Notes under the pieces: model-generated
The model's input: only the letters and a program-made list of their open reading frames with translations
The model's database searches: none
What the model was told of the DNA's origin: nothing
Program-made: the position numbers and the translations under genes
Shown: piece by piece, positions 33,859-42,314 of the stretch
How positions within the stretch are numbered: the first letter of the stretch is position 1
How the letters are laid out: the number at the start of each line of letters is the position of its first letter
Assembly: GCA_040219235.1 (NCBI GenBank)
Contig: JAVJSV010000012.1
Span: 496,001-560,000 of the forward strand
From: Rhodospirillaceae bacterium
Lineage (GTDB): Bacteria > Pseudomonadota > Alphaproteobacteria > Rhodospirillales > Rhodospirillaceae
DNA: 64,000 nt
Reading direction: 5' to 3'

Positions 33859-34134
33859 ATGGCTGTGGTGCATTTTACAGCACATCTGAGCACTGTCGCC
33901 CCACCTGATCCGCTGCAGGTGGGCGGAGGAACGGTGCGCCAAGTGCTTGAGTGCGTATGGCGCTCCCATCAAAAACTCAAAGGGTATGTGCTTGATGATC
34001 AAGAGCGGGTGCGCAAGCATATCGCCATTTTCATTGACGGCACTTTAGTTCGTGGACAGGCGGCGTTGGATTGTCCCGTTGGGGCCTCAACAGAAATTCA
34101 TGTTCTCCAAGCGTTGTCCGGTGGGTGTTTGTAG
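33859..34134 (+). CDS. MoaD/ThiS-like ubiquitin-fold protein with a C-terminal Cys-Leu after Gly-Gly
   Basis: Protein of 91 aa with the beta-grasp pattern: strand MAVVHFTAHL, a helix after TVRQVLECVW, then KHIAIFIDGTLVRG and the closing strand TEIHVLQALSGG. Sulfur-carrier proteins of this fold end in Gly-Gly, whose C-terminal carboxylate is adenylated. Here the Gly-Gly (88–89) is followed by Cys-Leu and then TAG, so it would need trimming before activation, or the terminal Cys itself may matter. No E1 (MoeB/ThiF), moaE or thiG gene is in the window. The beta-propeller gene starts 18 bp downstream on the same strand, so this is a two-gene operon. Confidence 0.75.
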   Translation: MAVVHFTAHLSTVAPPDPLQVGGGTVRQVLECVWRSHQKLKGYVLDDQERVRKHIAIFIDGTLVRGQAALDCPVGASTEIHVLQALSGGCL

Positions 34135-34152
34135 CAGGCGAAAGGGGCGATC

Positions 34153-35229
34153 ATGAACAACCGAATGTTTGCGGCCACCCGAAAAGGACTCATTGAGTAT
34201 ACGCGTCAAGACAATCTGTGGACTCACCGTTGTACGCATTTTTTGGGCGAGCCTGTGACCAATGTTCTGCACGATGCGCGGGATGGCACGCTGTACGCTG
34301 CTTTGGATCTGGGACATTTCGGCGTCAAATTACATAGATCGCAGGACGCAGGGGCGACGTGGCAAGAGCTCGAGCCGCCGAAATATCCCAAAAGCGATTG
34401 CCCTGATGCCCCGGCCTTGTCGTTGCTTTGGACTCTGGAAGCTGGCGGACCAGATCAACCCGGCCGGCTTTGGGCCGGAACTCTGCCAGGGGGGCTCTTT
34501 CGGTCCGATGATCACGGCGAAACCTGGGTTCTCAACGAGAGCTTATGGAACCGGCCCGAGCGGGAGAAGTGGTTTGGCGGCGGCATGGATGAGCCGGGGA
34601 TCCATTCCATTTGTGTGGACCCGCGTAACAGCTGGCGCGTTGCAATTGCCGTGTCTTGTGGAGGTGTGTGGGTCACAGAGGATGATGGCGAATCGTGGCG
34701 GATCGGATCGCACGGCTTGCGTGCGGAATATGTGCCGCCCGAAGCAGAGTTTGATCCGGTGACGCAAGACCCGCACATCATGGTCCAATGTCTCAGTGCT
34801 CCGGATGTCTACTGGATTCAACATCACAACGGGATTTTTAAATGTGAAGATAACTTAGAATCCTGGACCGAAATCACAGATTTCGCGGTTTCAAAATTTG
34901 GGTTTACCGTTGCTGTCCACCCTGAAAACCCGGACATCGCCTGGTTTGCACCTGCGGTTAAAGACTCAGCGCGGTATCCGGTCGATGGCAAAGTGGTCGT
35001 CACACGCACCAAAGACGGCGGCAAATCTTTCGAAGTGATTCGCGATGGACTGCCGCAAGATCAAGCCTTTGATTTGGTGTATCGTCATGGCCTGGCTGTC
35101 AATGATACGGGTACGCAGTTGCTTATGGGTTCAACCACCGGCTCACTGTGGAGTAGCGATAGTTCAGGGAATAGTTGGGTGCTGGTAAGCGCCCACCTGC
35201 CGCCAGTCTATGCGGTTAAGTTTGCGTAG
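34153..35229 (+). CDS. BNR/sialidase-like beta-propeller protein
   Basis: Protein of 358 aa with no signal peptide. Asp-box (BNR) motifs of the form S-x-D-x-G-x-T/S-W are repeated: SQDAGATW (about 63–70), SDDHGETW (about 118–125), TEDDGESW (about 176–183), TKDGGKSF (about 286–293) and SSDSSGNSW near 335. This is a sialidase/VPS10-like propeller. True sialidase catalytic residues (Arg triad, Tyr/Glu pair) are not evident, so calling it a glycosidase is unsafe. It has AGGGG 5–6 bp before the ATG and follows the MoaD-like gene. The 3' end overlaps the convergent GPH symporter by 14 bp. Confidence 0.8.
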   Translation: MNNRMFAATRKGLIEYTRQDNLWTHRCTHFLGEPVTNVLHDARDGTLYAALDLGHFGVKLHRSQDAGATWQELEPPKYPKSDCPDAPALSLLWTLEAGGPDQPGRLWAGTLPGGLFRSDDHGETWVLNESLWNRPEREKWFGGGMDEPGIHSICVDPRNSWRVAIAVSCGGVWVTEDDGESWRIGSHGLRAEYVPPEAEFDPVTQDPHIMVQCLSAPDVYWIQHHNGIFKCEDNLESWTEITDFAVSKFGFTVAVHPENPDIAWFAPAVKDSARYPVDGKVVVTRTKDGGKSFEVIRDGLPQDQAFDLVYRHGLAVNDTGTQLLMGSTTGSLWSSDSSGNSWVLVSAHLPPVYAVKFA

Positions 35230-36592
35230 TTGTTGAGGGTGAAATTGGAGCATCAATTTTATCCCGGTCTAACGAATACTGCGACAAACAAAGACAACTC
35301 AGAACCAGCGTTACGGCCGGAACCAGCATCGCGATATCAATGGCCATCAGGGCTTGCGCGGATTGCGCTGCCTGCTGACCGCCTTGAGACTCAACCCATC
35401 CCATAAGACCCAGCAGCAAACCAAGAACGGCTGGACCAAAGGCAAAAGAGAATTTCTCAATGGTCGTGTAGACACCCGCAAATATGCCTTCGCGACGGAG
35501 GCCGGTACGGCGAAAATCATGTTCAATCGTATCGGGCAATAGCGATTGCCCGATCAATAACAAGCCGCCTGCACCTATGCCCGTAATGACAGCACGTAGT
35601 GCTATATACCAGTGAGGATCTGCTGCTGCGCCAAACACCCAGGAGGCAGAAGCGAGCGCGAAAATCGTTGATGTGAAGTAGTAGCAGTTGGTCTTGCCAA
35701 ATTTTTTACTGAGTGCAACCCAAAAAGGCTGCGAGGCGATGGTTGCGCCCGCCTGGAACAAATAATACGTCCCAAGATCCGCGTAAGTTACGCCCAGAAT
35801 GCGTGTGAACAGAAGCGGTAACGCCGCGATAAAAATTGAGAATCCGAACAGCTGGGTAAACTTGACCATAAGTAAAACGACGAAAGGTTTGTTGCCAGCC
35901 GCCAGTTTGATTTGATCGCGCAGGGAATGACTATGATCTGTTGTGTGTTCAGTGAATTTGGCATCATGAGTCGACCAGAAACAGATCGTGCACACCGCAA
36001 TAACCGCAATGCCGACAACGACTGACATCACCGAATGGCCAAGCAGCCCACCGCCATAATACGCGATGACGGCCGGGCCGAGCACGGAGGACAATAACTG
36101 CCCTCCAGCGATTGCACCGACTCTGAAAGACATCAAGGATGTCCGTTCATCATAGCTGCTGGTCATTTCTGCGGGCATGGCCAGATAGGGAACATTGAAT
36201 ACGGTATAAGCGGTCGCATTCAGAAGTAGGGCAACAAACACATAGAGAAGAAGTGTGTTCTGAGACTCAAAAGCGGGGACAGTGAAAATCATCATGAACG
36301 ACAATCCGGCCAATATACCTCCGAGCATCAGGTATGGCCGCCGTCGACCCCACCGGCTTTTGGTGCGGTCGCTTAAAACGCCCATTAAAGGGTCTGTCAC
36401 GGCGTCATAAATTTTCGACACCAATATCAAAGCACCTGCTGTCACCGCGGGAATGCCAACGAATTCTATCAGGAAGGTCAACAGCAACAGACTGACCGCA
36501 TTGAACATGGCCGACATGGATAGACTGCCAAGCCCCCAACCGAGTCTCAAACGCAATGGCATAGAATTGGCAGCGATTGGGGCGTCAGTCAT
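35216..36592 (-). CDS. GPH-family (MelB-type) sugar/cation symporter
   Basis: Protein of 458 aa with about 12 spans. GPH signatures are present: GWGLGSLSMSAMFNA in span 1, the KIYDAVTDPLMGVLSDRTKSRWGRRRPYL block (about 60–88) with the Asp cation site and the basic cytoplasmic loop, and GGLLLIGQSLLPDTIEHD (about 343–360) in the second half. It should take up a glycoside, pentoside or hexuronide with H+ or Na+. It is convergent with the propeller gene and 152 bp divergent from the amidohydrolase, with which it might share a substrate. Confidence 0.9.
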   Translation of the reverse strand: MTDAPIAANSMPLRLRLGWGLGSLSMSAMFNAVSLLLLTFLIEFVGIPAVTAGALILVSKIYDAVTDPLMGVLSDRTKSRWGRRRPYLMLGGILAGLSFMMIFTVPAFESQNTLLLYVFVALLLNATAYTVFNVPYLAMPAEMTSSYDERTSLMSFRVGAIAGGQLLSSVLGPAVIAYYGGGLLGHSVMSVVVGIAVIAVCTICFWSTHDAKFTEHTTDHSHSLRDQIKLAAGNKPFVVLLMVKFTQLFGFSIFIAALPLLFTRILGVTYADLGTYYLFQAGATIASQPFWVALSKKFGKTNCYYFTSTIFALASASWVFGAAADPHWYIALRAVITGIGAGGLLLIGQSLLPDTIEHDFRRTGLRREGIFAGVYTTIEKFSFAFGPAVLGLLLGLMGWVESQGGQQAAQSAQALMAIDIAMLVPAVTLVLSCLCLSQYSLDRDKIDAPISPSTTTQT

Positions 36593-36744
36593 AAGCGGTT
36601 ATCCATCCCAGGGCATAATCGGGTTTATTGTTCCACAGATGATCGTTGAGGGCGATGATGCCGCGCTCACCTGTTGGCGGCTAGGTGAAATCAGGGCTTA
36701 ATCATAACCAGATTCGGATTTCATAAAACAAGGTAACGGGCCGG

Positions 36745-38187
36745 ATGAAAACCTGCGATACACTTCTATATGGCACAGTCATTACGATGGACCCGCAACG
36801 CCATGCTTATTTGGACGGTTATGTTGCGGTCAATGACGGCCTGATCGTTGAGGCAGGGCCAGCCTCTGACTGCGTCTATGAAGCCACTGAGACCCTGGGC
36901 GGGGATGGGCATATCGTCATCCCCGGTTTGGTAAACGTGCATGCGCATCTGGTGCAGGGCTGCATCCGAGGTATGGCCGAAGGCACCACATTCGAAGAAC
37001 GGCTATTTGGCTTTTATTACCCGATGACCGGGGCGTGCGATGAAGAGCGATCTTACGTGTCTGCTCTGCCGCCGGTGTTGGATCTGGTGCGGCGTGGTGT
37101 GACGACAACAGCGGATGATCACTTCACCCACGCCCACAAACGCTCAATTGATGGTGTGTTGCGGGCGGTGCGTGACTCCGGCATGCGCTGTCGCATGGCG
37201 AGGCTGATCCTCAGTGACCCAGATAATGCACCAAAAGGGTTTAGAGAAGATTTGGATGTCGGCCTAGCTGAGACCGAGCGCGTAAAATCTGAATGGGAAA
37301 ATGAATTTACCATGGTCACGGCATCAACCATCGGTATCACCTATTGCACACCAGATGAGTTTAAAGCCATTTGGCAATGGACGGTTGATAATGACCGCCA
37401 GTTTGATGTGCATGCCCCGTCGGTGCTGGATACGAAATATCTGGCCGAACGTCGCGGGTGGGAAGGTGGTTCTTTTGAGTGGATGGATCATGAAGGTATA
37501 CTTGGCCCCAACGTGATCGCCGCCCATGCGCAAAACCTGCGCCCAGGCGAGGCAGACATGATCAAGGCGCGTGGGGCATCCATCGCGCTGGTGCCAGATA
37601 TGGAGCAAGTCCTCGGCTTGGTCGACTTTGACTCCCGGGCCTTTCTGGAGGCCGGCGTGACCTGTGGCATTGGGCTTGATGGGCCGGTTGTGGCTTATGG
37701 TCATGATTTGTGGACGGCGCTTCGGGCTTTTCTCACGGCTCAACGCATGGGCGACCAGCACCGCAAACAGATGGGGGATACGGGAACGAAATGGACCGGC
37801 TATGAAATGTTGTTTGGCAGCGCAGAATTGGCGCTTGAATTGGCAACCATCGGCGGTGCGAAAGCGCTCAATATGGATGATAAAATTGGTTCTCTCGAAG
37901 CCGGTAAAGACGCGGACATCGTTTTGATTGACCGCCGTGGCGAGACACAGATGTCGCCGCCGGCGGCGCTCATCCCCAATCTCATTTATGGCAATGGCCC
38001 CTCCACAGACGCCGTGGCCCGGGTCCTGGTGCGTGGCAAAACAATTGTGCGAGACGGTGAGCATTTAGCGCTGGATCGCGTTGAGGCCATAAAAAAATCA
38101 GACGCGCTACAAGACCAACTTCTGGATGAGGTGGGGGCGCGCAAATTCGTCAGAATGAGGTCGCCTTACACTTGGGTTGGAGCGTAA
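36745..38187 (+). CDS. Metal-dependent amidohydrolase, ATZ/TRZ (cytosine deaminase-like) family
   Basis: Protein of 480 aa, amidohydrolase superfamily. The HxH metal pair is His66/His68 in VNVHAHLVQG, further ligands are His223 (DVHAPS) and His261 (AAHAQN), and the catalytic metal Asp312 is in GLDGP, so one divalent metal site looks complete. N- and C-terminal beta-sandwich strands frame the barrel (LLYGTVITMDP at 7–17; GKDADIVLIDRRG near 395). In AtzA/TrzN/MtaD enzymes a conserved H-x-P-x-S-N segment follows His261; here it reads L-V-P-D-M-E-Q, so the substrate or reaction differs. It should deaminate or dechlorinate a heterocycle or hydrolyse an amidine. It lies beside the GPH symporter and a small unknown gene. 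Confidence 0.88.
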   Translation: MKTCDTLLYGTVITMDPQRHAYLDGYVAVNDGLIVEAGPASDCVYEATETLGGDGHIVIPGLVNVHAHLVQGCIRGMAEGTTFEERLFGFYYPMTGACDEERSYVSALPPVLDLVRRGVTTTADDHFTHAHKRSIDGVLRAVRDSGMRCRMARLILSDPDNAPKGFREDLDVGLAETERVKSEWENEFTMVTASTIGITYCTPDEFKAIWQWTVDNDRQFDVHAPSVLDTKYLAERRGWEGGSFEWMDHEGILGPNVIAAHAQNLRPGEADMIKARGASIALVPDMEQVLGLVDFDSRAFLEAGVTCGIGLDGPVVAYGHDLWTALRAFLTAQRMGDQHRKQMGDTGTKWTGYEMLFGSAELALELATIGGAKALNMDDKIGSLEAGKDADIVLIDRRGETQMSPPAALIPNLIYGNGPSTDAVARVLVRGKTIVRDGEHLALDRVEAIKKSDALQDQLLDEVGARKFVRMRSPYTWVGA

Positions 38188-38268
38188 GCACCGATGGTCA
38201 TAGCCATAAAGGCACGCTATTAACGCTCATCGTTTCAATGCTTATCGTTCGTTAGTGAAAGTTCAATC

Positions 38269-38601
38269 ATGGCTGTTAAACGCAATCCGCTGAAACTCAA
38301 CGCCCTTCAGCTTAAAACATTGACAATCCTGCAAGCCCTCACTGAGCCGGAAGAGGGTGCGGCGACGGTCGGGGATAGACCCATCCCCATGCTGCCGTCT
38401 CCACATGGCAACCACTTTCATGTCGGACCGCATTTGGTCATGGGCAGTGATGCCACCGGGCTGCATAACCCAGCCGTGTGGACGGCCCTTGCCAGAAAAG
38501 GATTGGTTGCCGGCACGCCTCCCGGCGCTGTTTTGACGTCTGAGGGAGTTATTTATGAAACGGGTCTGGCGCAAAAAATACTTCACAGCCACGATCACTG
38601 A
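38269..38601 (+). CDS. Small unknown protein with a His-rich loop (110 aa)
   Basis: Protein of 110 aa that looks like a winged-helix-sized fold: MAVKRNPLKLNALQLKTLTILQAL as the first helical region, then SPHGNHFHVG (44–53) with His46, His49 and His51, then VWTALARKGLVAG (about 70–82) and a turn GAVLTSEGVIYET. The ending HSHDH adds three more His. The arrangement suggests metal binding, but I do not recognise the family. It lies 81 bp after the amidohydrolase on the same strand and may be co-transcribed; a hairpin follows it. Confidence 0.55.
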   Translation: MAVKRNPLKLNALQLKTLTILQALTEPEEGAATVGDRPIPMLPSPHGNHFHVGPHLVMGSDATGLHNPAVWTALARKGLVAGTPPGAVLTSEGVIYETGLAQKILHSHDH

Positions 38602-38637
38602 CGAAATACAGCTTCGTATCGATCACCATACAGTGAG

Positions 38638-38667
38638 CGGCGGGCAGGCCTCTGGTGTTGCCCGCCG
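38638..38667 (+). terminator. Stem-loop, candidate terminator after the His-rich small gene
   Basis: CGGCGGGCA (38638–38646) pairs perfectly with TGCCCGCCG (38659–38667) over a 12-nt loop. It is 36 bp after the stop of the 110-aa gene and before the ABC binding-protein gene. The sequence after it (TATTGCGTTG) has only scattered T, so termination may be weak. Confidence 0.45.
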
Positions 38668-38725
38668 TATTGCGTTGTAATCACGACATTCTCATAGACC
38701 AACCAGCAGGTTGAGGCTTTCAAAG

Positions 38726-40243
38726 GTGATTCAAATTAATAGACAACTTGTCGGCGTCGCGTTCGCGCTTCTCAGTCTTTCGGCATTTAATGTAAATGCA
38801 CAGGACCGTGTTTTAAAAATAGCGGTTGAGAGTCGCGCGCCTGCTTATGGCAACCCCTACACACAGGCTCTGCCGAGCATTTTGCATACATTGTTTCCGG
38901 TGTATGACGCCCTTACGGATTTGGGCGAGGGTGGAAAAGTACTTCCTGCTCTTGCCGAGTCTTACGAGCGCATTGACGACTTCACCTGGCGGTTCAATTT
39001 ACGGTCTGACGTTAAATTCGCTAATGGAGAGGCGTTCAACGCGGAGTCCTTAAAGCGCAACATTGATTATTTGTTAAGCCAGGAAGGCCAAACCACTTAT
39101 GCTGCTTCTTTGATACCGACGGTGGAAAGTATCGAGGTGGAGAGTGAATACGCCGTTCTGATTATCACGCAAACCCGAGATGCTATTTTGCCCCGCCGCC
39201 TGAGCACCATCATTGCTGTTCCGGCCCAGGCATGGGAAGATTTGGGGGCATCAGGATTTAGCCAAACGCCCATCGGGTCTGGCCCGTACCAGATTGCAGA
39301 CTGGGGCGAGTCTAACGGCATTATAAAATATGAAGCCTTTAAAGACAGTTGGCGAGGTGCGCCCCACATCTCGCGTGTAGACTCTTATGTTCAGAAAGAG
39401 GGTGTCGCAAGAAGTCAGGCGTTGTTATCCGATCAGGTCGATATGGCGATGAACGTCGCCATTGATGAATTGGAGTATCTGGAAAGTATTGGTCAAACCG
39501 TGAAGGTTATGATCACGCCCGTGGTCGGTTCTTTAGCATTTTCAAATCAAGATCCAGATTCGCCGTTTACAGACATTCGCGTGCGTAAGGCTTTTAACTA
39601 CGCCATTGATCGTGATGGTATCGCGAAATTTATTTATGGCGGTCTCGTCGAGCCCACGGGACAAGGTACAACACCTGACGTTTACGGCCACAACCCTGAT
39701 GTAAAACCTTATCCTTATGATCCAGACCGCGCCCGAGCCTTGTTGGCAGAGGCGGGGTATGGGGACGGCATGACGTTACGGGCACTGGTGACCCCTGGCC
39801 CACCGGTGTTGAGCATTATGTATCAGAAGGTCGCGGCTGACCTTGCCGTCATCGGCGTGCAACTGGATATTCAATTTGCGCAGGGACCCAGCTGGGTGCA
39901 GATGTGGTTCTCGGGAGATTGGAACGACGCAGACATTATTTCTTCGGCCTGGTCAAACTCGACATTCATGGATGCGGCGCGCGGGTTTGAGACTTACTCT
40001 TGTCTCAGGCCAAACCCGTTTTTCTGTGAACCCAGTTTAACGCCTAAAATCGAAGCCGTTGCCGCAGAATTTGATGAGGCCAAGCGTTTGCAAATGCTGT
40101 TGGATATTTCCCAGGAGATGCATGACCTTGCGCCTGTTCTGTATCTTTTTCCCACCACCCAGAACCTCGTCTATGGCGACGACCTTACGGGTCTGGAGTT
40201 CATCGGTATTCGCGCACAACTCCATAAGCTGAAGTTTCAATAG
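38726..40243 (+). CDS. ABC transporter substrate-binding protein, family 5 (peptide/nickel/opine type), orphan
   Basis: Protein of 505 aa when started at GTG 38726, which has GAGG 9 bp upstream; a TTG five codons earlier (38711) has an unsuitable ribosome site. Signal peptide MIQINRQLVGVAFALLSLSAFNVNA|Q. Family blocks: LAESYERIDDFTWRFNLRSDVKFANGE (about 75–101), VRKAFNYAIDRDGIAKFIYGG (about 285–305) and YPYDPDRARALLAEAGY (about 330–346). It binds an oligopeptide or similar solute in the periplasm. The permease and ATPase genes that normally follow are absent; the next gene is an ABC-F protein. It must share a permease coded elsewhere. Confidence 0.9.
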   Translation: MIQINRQLVGVAFALLSLSAFNVNAQDRVLKIAVESRAPAYGNPYTQALPSILHTLFPVYDALTDLGEGGKVLPALAESYERIDDFTWRFNLRSDVKFANGEAFNAESLKRNIDYLLSQEGQTTYAASLIPTVESIEVESEYAVLIITQTRDAILPRRLSTIIAVPAQAWEDLGASGFSQTPIGSGPYQIADWGESNGIIKYEAFKDSWRGAPHISRVDSYVQKEGVARSQALLSDQVDMAMNVAIDELEYLESIGQTVKVMITPVVGSLAFSNQDPDSPFTDIRVRKAFNYAIDRDGIAKFIYGGLVEPTGQGTTPDVYGHNPDVKPYPYDPDRARALLAEAGYGDGMTLRALVTPGPPVLSIMYQKVAADLAVIGVQLDIQFAQGPSWVQMWFSGDWNDADIISSAWSNSTFMDAARGFETYSCLRPNPFFCEPSLTPKIEAVAAEFDEAKRLQMLLDISQEMHDLAPVLYLFPTTQNLVYGDDLTGLEFIGIRAQLHKLKFQ

Positions 40244-40303
40244 TGCAACCTCAGCGTTGTTTTGTTGGGCATCGCCTTTAAAGCTCGCAGATAAACTGTA
40301 AAC

Positions 40304-40322
40304 GGCTATTTCACGAATAGCC
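40304..40322 (+). other. Stem-loop upstream of the ABC-F gene
   Basis: GGCTATT-TCACG-AATAGCC forms a perfect 7-bp stem with a 5-nt loop, ending 33 bp before the ABC-F ATG. No U-tract follows. It is either the 3' end of the upstream binding-protein message or part of the ABC-F leader. Confidence 0.35.
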
Positions 40323-40355
40323 TTCGTGAGTCCGGTATGCTATCCGGACGGCCTT

Positions 40356-42263
40356 ATGCTGACCTTGCAAGATATTACCGTTCGTTTGGGTGGAAACGTG
40401 ATCCTGGATCGCGCGACCGCTGCGATTCCGCCGAAAAGTCGTGTTGGCCTGGTTGGTCGCAACGGTGCGGGTAAGTCTACACTTCTCAAAGTGATGACAG
40501 GCCAAATTGAACCCGATGGTGGTTCTTTTAGTTATCCGAACAGCACGCGGGTTGGTTATTTGGCCCAGGATGCACCTGGCGGGTCCGTAACGCCCATAGA
40601 AACAGTATTGGCGGCCGATAAAGAGCGGTTGGACCTTCTGGCGGAAGCGGAAACTGCGGAAGACCCTCATCGCATTGCAGACATTCATGACCGCTTGACC
40701 TTGATTGATGCCCACGGGGCACCTGCCCGTGCGGCCCGTATTTTGGCGGGCCTCGGATTTGATGAAGCAACCCAGAATCAACCCATGGATTCTTTCTCCG
40801 GTGGTTGGCGCATGCGTGTCGCCTTGGGGGCGTTGTTATTCTCAGAGCCTGAGCTTTTGCTGCTTGACGAGCCATCGAACCACCTGGATTTGGAAGCTGA
40901 GCTCTGGCTTGAGTCTTTCCTAAAAAATTATCCGGCGACTTTGGTGGTTGTGAGCCACGAGCGTGATCTGTTGAATAACGTGGTCGATCATATCCTGCAT
41001 GTTCAAGGCGGTGTGGCGACACTCTATCCGGGCAATTATGATGCGTTCGAACGTCAGCGCCGGGAGCGGCAGGCCCAAGTCGAGGCAATGCGCGTTAAGC
41101 AGGACAGTAAGCGCAAAGAACTGCAAGCCTATGTGGATCGATGGCGTTACAAGGCGCATACCGCCAAGCAGGCCCAAAGCCGCATGAAGGCGTTGGCTCG
41201 TATGGAGCCCATTGCCGCCGCTGCTGAAGATCCGTCATTGAGCTTTAACTTTCCAAGCCCTGGCGAGTTGCGGCCCCCTCTGATTGCGTTGGATGATGCC
41301 AAGGTCGGCTACGTGGCTGATACCCCCGTTCTTTCAAACCTCAATCTTCGGATTGATCCCGATGATCGTATTGCGTTTGTGGGGCGCAATGGCAATGGCA
41401 AGACGACTTTGGCCCGCCTCCTGTCTGGCGAGTTAAAACCGTTTGAAGGTGAAGTTGGGCTGAGTGCCAAACTGCGTGTTGGCTATTTTGCACAACATCA
41501 GATTGAAGACCTGATCTCTGATCAGACACCGGTCCAACATATGCTGCGTGTAATGCCTGAGGCTAAACCCGGGGCCGTCCGGGCTCAACTGGGGCGTTTT
41601 GGGTTCTCAGGCGAGATGGCCAATCGTGAGGTTGGTAAAATGTCGGGTGGAGAACGCGCGCGGCTTTCGCTGGCGTTGATTACCCGAGACGCGCCACACA
41701 TTCTTCTCCTGGATGAGCCAACCAACCACCTGGATGTGGATGCCCGCGAAGCTTTGGTGCAAGCACTGAATGCCTATAGCGGTGCCGTTATTATCGTCAG
41801 TCATGACCGCCATCTCTTGGAGCTCACTGCGGATCGGCTGGTTTACGTAGCGGATGGCACGGCAATAGAGTTTTCTGGATCTCTGGATGATTATCAGGAC
41901 TTGGTGATGGGGCGCAACGTTACTTCGTCTCAGACGCAAGACTCAAATGACAAACCCAACGCCACAAACCTGAAGCCGGCAAACAAAAAAGAGCAACGTC
42001 GCTTAGCGGCTCTCAAAAGAGATCAAACAAAAAACTTGCGCAAAGCTGTTGCGGATGCCGAGGCTGAAATGGCCCACCTCAACGTGCGGCGCACTGCTGT
42101 CGACGAAGCACTCTTTAAACCTGAAAATGCCACTGGTGAACTTAAGGGCAAACCCATGTCGGACCTGATGAAGATTCGCGCTGATATAGAGCGCGGTCTT
42201 GTCGCCGCTGAATCCAAATGGCTCAAAGCCAGTGAGACCCTCGAACAAGCAGATGTGTTGTAA
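40356..42263 (+). CDS. ABC-F family ribosome-associated ATPase, YheS-like
   Basis: Protein of 635 aa with two ABC cassettes and no membrane span. ATG at 40356 is preferred to a GTG ten codons upstream because the first cassette starts at MLTLQDITVRLG. Cassette 1: Walker A GRNGAGKST (34–42), signature FSGGWRMRV, Walker B LLLLDEPSNHLD. Cassette 2: GRNGNGKTT (about 342–350), MSGGERARL, LLLDEPTNHLD. The linker with RWRYKAHTAKQAQSRMKALARM is the P-site tRNA interaction motif of ABC-F proteins, and the C-terminal charged coiled coil (about 535–635) matches YheS. It should act on ribosomes in translation, in the cytoplasm. Confidence 0.92.
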   Translation: MLTLQDITVRLGGNVILDRATAAIPPKSRVGLVGRNGAGKSTLLKVMTGQIEPDGGSFSYPNSTRVGYLAQDAPGGSVTPIETVLAADKERLDLLAEAETAEDPHRIADIHDRLTLIDAHGAPARAARILAGLGFDEATQNQPMDSFSGGWRMRVALGALLFSEPELLLLDEPSNHLDLEAELWLESFLKNYPATLVVVSHERDLLNNVVDHILHVQGGVATLYPGNYDAFERQRRERQAQVEAMRVKQDSKRKELQAYVDRWRYKAHTAKQAQSRMKALARMEPIAAAAEDPSLSFNFPSPGELRPPLIALDDAKVGYVADTPVLSNLNLRIDPDDRIAFVGRNGNGKTTLARLLSGELKPFEGEVGLSAKLRVGYFAQHQIEDLISDQTPVQHMLRVMPEAKPGAVRAQLGRFGFSGEMANREVGKMSGGERARLSLALITRDAPHILLLDEPTNHLDVDAREALVQALNAYSGAVIIVSHDRHLLELTADRLVYVADGTAIEFSGSLDDYQDLVMGRNVTSSQTQDSNDKPNATNLKPANKKEQRRLAALKRDQTKNLRKAVADAEAEMAHLNVRRTAVDEALFKPENATGELKGKPMSDLMKIRADIERGLVAAESKWLKASETLEQADVL

Positions 42264-42314
42264 AAAATGATCTAAGCAGTAGGCTATTACTAAGTCACCT
42301 AACTGGGAGAGATC

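Noticed and set aside
34153-35229. Calling the beta-propeller a functional sialidase
   Set aside because: Asp-boxes mark the fold only; the arginine triad and Tyr/Glu pair of sialidases are not evident.
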